From IMG/VR virus record IMGVR_UViG_3300025276_000221, positions 1 to 23,341 of that record: a stretch of DNA of 23,341 nucleotides. One strand, 5' to 3'. Below, one piece after another: positions 6,555 to 11,598 of the stretch. The translations under genes and the position numbers were made by a program. Source of the DNA: a virus. The notes under the pieces are model-generated. The model had not been told where the DNA came from and did not search any database. It saw nothing but the letters and a program-made list of their open reading frames with translations. Numbering within the stretch: the stretch's first letter is position 1; each line of letters begins with the position of its first letter.

Positions 6555-7237
6555 GTAAGATGAGAGTATATTTAGGTTACAGTAGTGATGGTGGTGGTCA
6601 AGCACCGGGCATGACTTTTGGTAAAGAGTATGACGTTATTGATGAGGTGCTTGACGATGACGATGGACACCCTAGATTTGTAGATCTGTTTAAATGGCAA
6701 GAGGTCTCAGAAAACTTGGTCGAGAACTCTACAGCAGAACTTTGTAAGAAAGAGTGGTCTGATTATTCTGGTGAGAAATATGCCATGAATGAAGATGGAT
6801 ACACTATCAAGGTTAATGATGGTCCTTCGTTTGCAGAAGCAGTTGCTACCAAGGCTCCTGCTATGGTTGACCTAGAAGACATCCCAGTAGCAGAAGGCTG
6901 TGAAGCCAACATTATTCTAGCTGGTATGAGACTAAGCAACAACTCAGATGATCGCAAGAATACACCAATATTCTCAGGAGTACTAAACTACTTCCCGCTA
7001 GCACTTGCAGCAGTTGCTCAGTTATCTAAGAAAGGTAATGACAAGCACAACCCCGGCCAACCTTTGCATTGGTCCAGAGATAAATCGACAGATCACAAGG
7101 ATTGCATAGCGCGTCACTTGATAGATGCTGGTACGATTGATCCAGATAGCGAGATGCTTCATGATGTAGGTCTAGCATGGAGAGCACTTGCTAACTTAGA
7201 AACGGCTTTGGAGAAATTGAATGCGACTGATCAATAA
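6551..7237 (+). CDS. Protein with C-terminal dATP/dGTP pyrophosphohydrolase-like (DUF5664, MazZ-type) domain
   Basis: A 228-residue protein in two parts. Residues 1-60 look like a small beta-barrel domain (MRVYLGYSS... GKEYDVIDEV... LFKWQEV). From R135 the sequence matches the DUF5664 pattern as I know it: RKNTPIFSGVLNYFPLALAAVA, KKGNDKHNPGQ (160-170), then W174, R176, K178, DHKD (181-184), RHL and a final AWRALANLE. That family includes MazZ, which hydrolyses dGTP/dATP to the monophosphate and pyrophosphate in phages that use diaminopurine, and it also occurs in phages without that modification. No PurZ or DatZ homologue is in this window. The role here is therefore most safely dNTP pool adjustment. 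It starts in an ATGA overlap with the membrane protein gene. Confidence 0.8.
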   Translation: MSKMRVYLGYSSDGGGQAPGMTFGKEYDVIDEVLDDDDGHPRFVDLFKWQEVSENLVENSTAELCKKEWSDYSGEKYAMNEDGYTIKVNDGPSFAEAVATKAPAMVDLEDIPVAEGCEANIILAGMRLSNNSDDRKNTPIFSGVLNYFPLALAAVAQLSKKGNDKHNPGQPLHWSRDKSTDHKDCIARHLIDAGTIDPDSEMLHDVGLAWRALANLETALEKLNATDQ

Positions 7238-7400
7238 AGATGTTGTATCTTCAGAAAAGTTCCTGACATCACCACTTGCAGGATACAAAATTACTGCCGT
7301 TGAGTTGGGTCAGCGAGATATTTTGAAGATGCTAAAAATGAGCAATGAAGACAGGCAAGTTTGGCTAGAGAGAATATCTATGAGGTTTGGAGAAGTCTAA
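7221..7400 (+). CDS. Unknown small protein overlapping its neighbours
   Basis: A 59-residue basic protein starting at ATG 7221, inside the end of the previous gene, with GGAGA at 7210-7214 six bases upstream. The end is helical (MLKMSNEDRQVWLERISMRF). No family recognised. Its TAA stop shares bases with the ATG of the following gene (TAATG), so three consecutive genes here are coupled by overlaps. I accept it because it closes the gap between two other genes exactly and has a good ribosome site, but it has no sequence signature of its own. Confidence 0.58.
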   Translation: MRLINKDVVSSEKFLTSPLAGYKITAVELGQRDILKMLKMSNEDRQVWLERISMRFGEV

Positions 7401-7759
7401 TGGGACAAGTAGCACCACATGAGAACTGTGAAGTACGTTTAGTCCTAGCAGGATCTAAACCACTTGCAGCAATAGAAATGGAAAAGGATCATTCCTCATA
7501 CGCACTAGCTCGTTGTATGGCTAGTACTGGTGCACTAATACTACACCAACTTGAGGGAGAGGTCGTAATAGTCAAGCCAAACAATCGTGAGCTTCTTGGT
7601 GAGTATATTTACTTGCTAGAGAATGGAGTTCAGGAGTATGGCGTAATAGAGTACAACCGATTGATGGGTAGAATCTTTGGATATACTGAAGAGGATATTG
7701 AAGCATTCATTAAGGAGGACATTAGTTGCGATTGTGGCAAATGTACTGGAAGGTCATAG
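7400..7759 (+). CDS. Unknown protein with C-terminal CxCxxC motif
   Basis: A 119-residue protein. An upstream TTG at 7361 is in frame, but ATG 7400 overlaps the previous stop (TAATG) and follows GGAG at 7389-7392, so I use 7400. The N-terminal half looks like a beta-rich domain (CEVRLVLAGSKPLAAIEM). The C-terminal half is helical with FGYTEEDIEAFI and ends in CDCGKC, a possible metal-binding or redox cluster right at the end. I recognise no characterised family. It is the last gene before the 323-base gene-free stretch. Confidence 0.65.
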   Translation: MGQVAPHENCEVRLVLAGSKPLAAIEMEKDHSSYALARCMASTGALILHQLEGEVVIVKPNNRELLGEYIYLLENGVQEYGVIEYNRLMGRIFGYTEEDIEAFIKEDISCDCGKCTGRS

Positions 7760-7773
7760 GATACTACTTACCC

Positions 7774-7795
7774 TTGCAAGCACTATTAAGTTAGT
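7774..7795 (+). promoter_or_regulatory. Candidate phage promoter or operator, copy 1
   Basis: TTGCAA at 7774-7779 is followed three bases later by CTATTAAGTTAGT at 7783-7795. The same 13 bases occur at 13605-13617, again just after a TTGCAA. Both copies lie in the two longest gene-free gaps that precede major blocks, here the SSB-exonuclease block. With a T7-type RNA polymerase in the window, a repeated intergenic motif of this sort may be its promoter, although it resembles the T7 consensus only in the CACTAT core of this copy. Confidence 0.35.
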
Positions 7796-7963
7796 CAACT
7801 TGCTCGTGGCCTATGTCGGAATAAAAGGACGTTAAAAGCGTCAGAGTGGTAAACGCAAGAGAGTACGCAATGACGTTACTTGAGCAGTCTCCCTGTAGAC
7901 TATAAAACCAAGGGGCTTGCGACCTAACGCTACTATGGATGACTTCGATTGGAAGAAGGCCAA

Positions 7964-8009
7964 GGGTATGCATGCCCAAGGCACAGGTTCGACTCCTGTG
8001 ATTCCACCA
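7964..8009 (+). other. tRNA 3'-end-like sequence (T-arm and CCA); possible att core, tRNA/tmRNA end or tRNA remnant
   Basis: ACAGG-TTCGACT-CCTGT at 7983-7999 is a perfect 5-bp T stem with a canonical 7-base T loop. It is followed by GATTCC, A and CCA (8000-8009), as at the 3' end of a tRNA or tmRNA, and preceded by a 5-base AAGGC that fits a variable loop. The hairpin GGGTA/TGCCC at 7964-7977 sits where an anticodon arm would be, but its loop is only four bases, and I could not fold a D arm and 5' acceptor strand next to it. Only GGAAT at 7818-7822 can pair with ATTCC. I therefore call it tRNA-end-like, not a functional tRNA. Confidence 0.45.
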
Positions 8010-8082
8010 TTATGATAGCAACGAGTTAGTAGCTCTACGCTGTCTCTTAAAACCCAAAACATTAATCAAGAGAATTATTATC

Positions 8083-8805
8083 ATGGCACAAGCAGAAAAG
8101 AAAGAGAACAATATCGTAACTGTAAAAGACGTTATCTACGTGTACAGCTCAGTATCTGTTCCAAAGTCTCAGAAGAATGATGACAACAAGCCACCTATTT
8201 CGGCTCCAAGCTCACCTACATTCAATCTAGAGTTTCATTCGTATGAAGTCAAAATCATTATTTCTGAAGAGAAGTACAAGAAGCTTAAGAAAGTATACAA
8301 AGGTGCTAAGAACTTTGCTAATGCAGATGAGCTATCTGGTGAAGAAGTATTAGAGAAGTTTGAAGGCGTTAACGAAGCTGATGTAACTGAAGACATGGTA
8401 GTCATTAAGTTTTCACAGACTGCATTAGTTGGTAAAGCTGACAAGCAAGGAGTTCGTAAAGAGTCTCGCCCTGTTAGCCAAATTGGTATCAAAGGTCGTG
8501 TACAGGACATGAATGGTCTTACTATTGATCAAGATACAAGTCTTGGTAATGGTACTAAAGGTCACTTCCAGTTCCGTCCAGTTAAGAGTGAGTTTGGTCT
8601 TTACCTATACCCACAGCTTATTTGCATAACTGACTTAGTTGAGTATGCTGGTGGAGCAATTGAGGATGACTTCGATTCATTAGGTCTAGAAGATCTTGAT
8701 GAGACTGATATGGTTGTTGAAGCAGAAGCTGCTACTACCCAAGAAGATGTTCAGCCTGATGAAGAGTACACTGCTGCTGACGAAGAAATCGACACAATGT
8801 TCTAA
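8083..8805 (+). CDS. Single-stranded DNA-binding protein, T7 gp2.5-like
   Basis: A 240-residue protein, close to the 232 residues of T7 gp2.5. Residues about 45-190 are strand-rich with interspersed lysines and aromatics, as expected of an OB-fold that coats ssDNA (FNLEFHSYEVKIII, then KGHFQFRPVKSEFGLYLYPQL). The last 45 residues are densely acidic and the protein ends in DTMF. An acidic tail with a terminal aromatic residue is the hallmark by which gp2.5 contacts the DNA polymerase and the primase-helicase. It is first in a block with exonuclease, endonuclease VII and phosphoesterase, which fits. Start ATG 8083 behind AAGAGAA. The identification rests on tail, size and context rather than on a catalytic motif. 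Confidence 0.78.
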   Translation: MAQAEKKENNIVTVKDVIYVYSSVSVPKSQKNDDNKPPISAPSSPTFNLEFHSYEVKIIISEEKYKKLKKVYKGAKNFANADELSGEEVLEKFEGVNEADVTEDMVVIKFSQTALVGKADKQGVRKESRPVSQIGIKGRVQDMNGLTIDQDTSLGNGTKGHFQFRPVKSEFGLYLYPQLICITDLVEYAGGAIEDDFDSLGLEDLDETDMVVEAEAATTQEDVQPDEEYTAADEEIDTMF

Positions 8806-8812
8806 GAACCTT

Positions 8813-8840
8813 GCCAGTCCTTAACCGGGCTGGCTCTATT
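8813..8840 (+). terminator. Possible weak intrinsic terminator after the SSB gene
   Basis: GCCAGTCC (8813-8820) pairs with GGGCTGGC (8827-8834) in an 8-bp stem with one G-U pair and a 6-base loop, followed by TCTATTT. The U tract is broken, so termination would be partial. Placed between SSB and the exonuclease, it could lower expression of the downstream nucleases relative to SSB. Confidence 0.5.
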
Positions 8841-8851
8841 TGGAGAGCATT

Positions 8852-9763
8852 ATGAGTTTAGAGGACTTAGGACTTATTGATTACGAGGTGGTGGACAAGA
8901 CTTTGTTGCTAGATGGCGACATAATCATATACCAACCATGCTGTGTATTCAATGAAGACGATGATCAAAGCAGGAAGCTTATTGCTAAGAACATCAATAC
9001 TAAGATAGATCGCTTAATGGAAGCAGCAGATTGTAATACTTACATCATGTTTGTTACCACTAAGTTTAACTTTAGAGATCAACTGGTCGATGATTACAAA
9101 GCCAACCGTCAAGACGTAGAAAGACCTGTCAATCTGGCATGGGCAAAGCGTTGGTCTGTTGACAATCTTAACACGCACTTTCATAAAGGTATGGAGGCAG
9201 ATGACTTACTAGGCACACACCAAACTGATAATACAGTTATATGGAGTCTGGACAAGGATCTACGCCAAATCCCGGGCAGTCATCTTGATGATGCTACTCA
9301 GAAGGTTGTAGAAATAACCGAACTAGGGAGCTTAGAAGATCGTGGAAAGAAAATATACTTTGATGGTACACTTGGACTATATTTCCAGTTACTTACAGGA
9401 GATAGCACTGATCACATTGTGGGCTGTGGCTTAAGAGAGCTAACAGTATACAAATCAGGAGCTAAGAAAGGACAAGAGTACTATAAAAGAAAAGGTGTAG
9501 GCCCTAAGAAAGCCCTATCACTACTTGCAGGTTTGAGCTTGGAGACTGCACTATACGTTGTGGTCCAAGAGTACAAAAAGATTCATGGGTGGGAGAAGTG
9601 GCAGGTCGAACTAGAGACTCAAGCCAACCTATTATTCATGGTAAGAGAGCAGTATGGAGAAATCATACAGCGTTGGACTTACGACAACAGAGAAGAGTAC
9701 TTCGATCTTGTCAAAGGTGTAATATTATATGACTACGATAAAGAGGCAGTTGAAGACTGCTGA
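8852..9763 (+). CDS. 5'-3' exonuclease (FEN/T7 gp6-like)
   Basis: A 303-residue nuclease predicted to remove RNA primers and process 5' ends during replication and recombination. The metal-binding acidic motifs of the flap nuclease superfamily are visible: D21 and D23 in LLLDGD, FRDQLVDDYKANR, E115-A-D117-D118 in MEADDLL, SLDKDL around residue 133, and D184/D187 in LTGDSTDHI. A helix-hairpin-helix-like GVGPKKAL follows. The length matches T7 gp6 (about 300). An in-frame TTG at 8840 is rejected in favour of ATG 8852, which follows GGAGAG at 8842-8847. Its end overlaps the endonuclease VII gene by 35 bases. Confidence 0.92.
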   Translation: MSLEDLGLIDYEVVDKTLLLDGDIIIYQPCCVFNEDDDQSRKLIAKNINTKIDRLMEAADCNTYIMFVTTKFNFRDQLVDDYKANRQDVERPVNLAWAKRWSVDNLNTHFHKGMEADDLLGTHQTDNTVIWSLDKDLRQIPGSHLDDATQKVVEITELGSLEDRGKKIYFDGTLGLYFQLLTGDSTDHIVGCGLRELTVYKSGAKKGQEYYKRKGVGPKKALSLLAGLSLETALYVVVQEYKKIHGWEKWQVELETQANLLFMVREQYGEIIQRWTYDNREEYFDLVKGVILYDYDKEAVEDC

Positions 9764-10109
9764 TGATGTCGCAACATACCGCAAGCAGAAAGCAGCGATG
9801 CAGAAGTACAAGTGCCCGATTTGTCGAGGCCCACTTCAAGTCAATGTAACTGCTCTAGATCACTCTCATAAGAACGGGCACTGTCGCTCAGTTTTATGTC
9901 GATCATGCAATGTAGGCGAAGGGAAGGTAATGGCTGGAATGTTATTCAGGACAACCAAAACCAATCTTGCGTATAGAGAACCTATACAGTGGCTGAGAAA
10001 CTTGGCTGATTACTTGGAATACCATCAAAATAATCCGTCAGGTATTATACACCCGACATTCGACTTAAAAACTGGCAAGCAGAAGCCTGTCAAACGGAGA
10101 AAGAAATGA
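9729..10109 (+). CDS. Endonuclease VII (Holliday junction resolvase)
   Basis: A 126-residue HNH-type nuclease that resolves branched DNA, cleaning up replication intermediates before packaging. Zinc ligands are C29-x2-C32 and C57-x2-C60. Between them lies the catalytic D44-H45-S-H47 motif, and N61 follows the last cysteine. These match D40, H41, the four cysteines and N62 of T4 endonuclease VII in order and spacing. T4 gp49 is 157 residues; this one is shorter and has a basic tail (KQKPVKRRKK). ATG 9729 has AAAGG at 9715-9719 upstream and overlaps the exonuclease gene by 35 bases; the 3' end overlaps the next gene as ATGA. Confidence 0.93.
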   Translation: MTTIKRQLKTADDVATYRKQKAAMQKYKCPICRGPLQVNVTALDHSHKNGHCRSVLCRSCNVGEGKVMAGMLFRTTKTNLAYREPIQWLRNLADYLEYHQNNPSGIIHPTFDLKTGKQKPVKRRKK

Positions 10110-10873
10110 ACACTAACAATGACATAGTTGTAATTGCAGATACTCAGGTTGATAGCGATTCACCTTTAGCTCATCTAAGGGCGTTATCTAAATATATCTG
10201 GGAACATAAGCCAAAGCACATTGTGCACATTGGAGACCATTGGGATTTCCCTAGCTTGTCATCTTATAAAGCAGACACAGAACGTGTAGGCGATGACACT
10301 CAAGCAGATTATGATGGAGGCTTCAAAGCTTTCGATGTAATCATGGAAGAAACCATTAAAGGTAATCGTAAGGGTAAGAAGAAAGCATACAAGCCTAACA
10401 AGGTATTCATTATGGGTAACCATGAGGATCGTCTTAGTAGGCTTATCACAGAGCAACCTAGATTCAAGAACACATTCCCTCTCAAGAAAGATATTGAGAA
10501 GCGTGGATGGACTGTTTACGATTTCCTAGTACCTTGCTTTATTGATGATATTTGCTTCATTCACTTTATGCCTAACCCAATGTCAGGCCGACCAGTAGGT
10601 GGATCTGTTGAGAACAAGCTTAATAAGTTTCCTCACAGCTTCGTACATGGTCATCAACAGCAGTTTCAGTTTGGACGTAGACAGAACATGCAAGGCACTC
10701 CTCATTTTGGAGTCTGTGCAGGATCTTTCTACATGCATGATGAAGACTATCGAGGTGCTAATAACACTGAGATACGTGGATTCGCGCATCTGAAAAGCTA
10801 TGTGAACCGATATGATCAAGCCGATCATGACGTAGAGTTTGTTTCGCTAGAGCGATTGCTTGCTCAGTACTAG
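10106..10873 (+). CDS. Calcineurin-like metallophosphoesterase
   Basis: A 255-residue predicted metal-dependent phosphoesterase. Motifs in order: D12-T-Q14 (usually D-x-H), G43-D44-H-W-D47, G104-N105-H106-E107, and G182-H183-Q-Q185 (usually G-H-x-H). The core dimetal ligands D44, N105 and H106 are kept, while the first and last histidines are glutamine. Phage homologues occur beside endonuclease VII and RNA polymerase in phiKMV-like genomes, where their substrate is not established as far as I know. The Q-for-H changes may alter metal use. Start ATG 10106 overlaps the endonuclease stop. A strong terminator follows within ten bases, so this is the last gene of its transcription unit. Confidence 0.85.
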   Translation: MNTNNDIVVIADTQVDSDSPLAHLRALSKYIWEHKPKHIVHIGDHWDFPSLSSYKADTERVGDDTQADYDGGFKAFDVIMEETIKGNRKGKKKAYKPNKVFIMGNHEDRLSRLITEQPRFKNTFPLKKDIEKRGWTVYDFLVPCFIDDICFIHFMPNPMSGRPVGGSVENKLNKFPHSFVHGHQQQFQFGRRQNMQGTPHFGVCAGSFYMHDEDYRGANNTEIRGFAHLKSYVNRYDQADHDVEFVSLERLLAQY

Positions 10874-10880
10874 AACTACA

Positions 10881-10912
10881 GCCAGTTACATTTATTTGTA
10901 GCTGGCTTTTTT
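10881..10912 (+). terminator. Intrinsic terminator
   Basis: GCCAGTTACA (10881-10890) pairs fully with TGTAGCTGGC (10897-10906), a 10-bp stem with one G-U pair and a 6-base TTTATT loop, followed directly by six T residues (10907-10912). This is a textbook Rho-independent terminator, starting 8 bases after the phosphoesterase stop. It separates the DNA-processing block from the RNA polymerase block. Confidence 0.9.
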
Positions 10913-10932
10913 ATTTAATTTAAGGAGTTGCC

Positions 10933-11181
10933 GTGGACAATTTTGATTTTGAATTGATGGTAGATACAATAAGTGGTATAGTTAATAGGCGTTGTACACT
11001 TGGTATTGGGATGAATCAAGGTAGGTTTGTGCTTAATGCTGGATGTTTTATACATGGACATGGTGAAGTAAGTGTATCATCAGAAATGGGAGACTTGCAA
11101 ATGTCTAAATACCCCGAAATTATGTTACAAACGAAACTAGAGATGTTGGCTGAAAGTTTAAAAGCTTTTATTGAAGATTAA
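10933..11181 (+). CDS. Unknown small protein (GTG start)
   Basis: An 82-residue protein starting with GTG 10933, five bases after AAGGAG at 10922-10927. It looks like a small beta-rich domain (CTLGIGMNQGRFVLNAGCFI, then HGEVSVSSEMG) with a C-terminal helix (LETKLEM-like, ending AESLKAFIED). No family recognised. As first gene after the terminator it probably begins the transcription unit that includes the RNA polymerase. Confidence 0.62.
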   Translation: MDNFDFELMVDTISGIVNRRCTLGIGMNQGRFVLNAGCFIHGHGEVSVSSEMGDLQMSKYPEIMLQTKLEMLAESLKAFIED

Positions 11182-11191
11182 AGGAGACCTA

Positions 11192-11344
11192 ATGATAGAC
11201 TTGGAAACAATTTTTCCAGACGGTAAATGGAACGAGGTAGTACTTTACAAAGGTGAAGTGTACCAATATATATGGACTCCGGGGAGAAAGACCTATTCAG
11301 GATGCCACATTTGGACTAAGATTAACGTGAGAGAAGTTAAATAA
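11192..11344 (+). CDS. Unknown small protein
   Basis: A 50-residue protein starting at ATG 11192 behind a strong AAAGGAG (11180-11186). It is rich in aromatic residues (WNEVVLYKGEVYQYIW, later CHIWTKI), suggesting a compact all-beta or SH3-like fold. No family recognised. It is accepted because of the ribosome site and its fit between two genes; too short for a firm claim. Confidence 0.58.
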   Translation: MIDLETIFPDGKWNEVVLYKGEVYQYIWTPGRKTYSGCHIWTKINVREVK

Positions 11345-11358
11345 CAGGGAGGACGTAG

Positions 11359-11586
11359 ATGTTCTATTGTGGAAGCAACATGACTAAAGCAAAAGCTCAT
11401 CAGATTGCTTGGTACGCAGGCATGAGAAGATCAAACAAGCTATCATGGAAAGCTAAGGAATATTTACTGAGGTTTAGTAATGAAGCCGAGTTTGGAGACT
11501 TTTTGGACAGTGATCACCTTGACTTCGTACTTGGTGGAACCAAGCTTGACTTGCTAGATGCAGTAATATACTTAGGAGTTCAATAA
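11359..11586 (+). CDS. Unknown helical small protein directly before the RNA polymerase
   Basis: A 75-residue protein starting at ATG 11359 after GGGAGG at 11348-11353. It is predicted mostly helical: basic first half (KAKAHQIAWYAGMRRSNKLSWKAKEYL) and acidic second half (EAEFGDFLDSDHLDFVLG, LDLLDAVIYLG). No helix-turn-helix is obvious. Because the RNA polymerase gene that follows is short at its N-terminus, I considered whether this could supply a missing polymerase part; I see no similarity to support that. Function unknown. Confidence 0.62.
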   Translation: MFYCGSNMTKAKAHQIAWYAGMRRSNKLSWKAKEYLLRFSNEAEFGDFLDSDHLDFVLGGTKLDLLDAVIYLGVQ

Positions 11587-11598
11587 ACAGGAGGCAAT

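Larger units (their letters stand above)
7760..8082. other. 323-base gene-free region with structured RNA or regulatory signals
   Basis: No convincing gene lies here. I see several short inverted repeats: GACGTT/AGCGTC at 7828-7842 (3-base loop), AGTCT/AGACT at 7886-7901, GGGTA/TGCCC at 7964-7977, and a tRNA T-arm-like hairpin at 7983-7999. There is also a 13-base motif at 7783-7795 that recurs before the terminase genes. The next gene encodes the abundant ssDNA-binding protein, so the region probably carries its promoter and leader. A 26-codon frame from ATG 7935 has no ribosome site and I do not count it. Confidence 0.5.

Noticed and set aside
7935-8015. A 26-codon frame starting ATGGATGACTTC in the intergenic gap
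   Set aside because: No ribosome site precedes it, and it overlaps the tRNA 3'-end-like sequence. Its peptide resembles nothing I know.
7760-8082. Complete canonical tRNA gene
   Set aside because: I could find a T arm and CCA end, but no D arm, no 7-base anticodon loop and no adjacent 5' acceptor strand that pairs.
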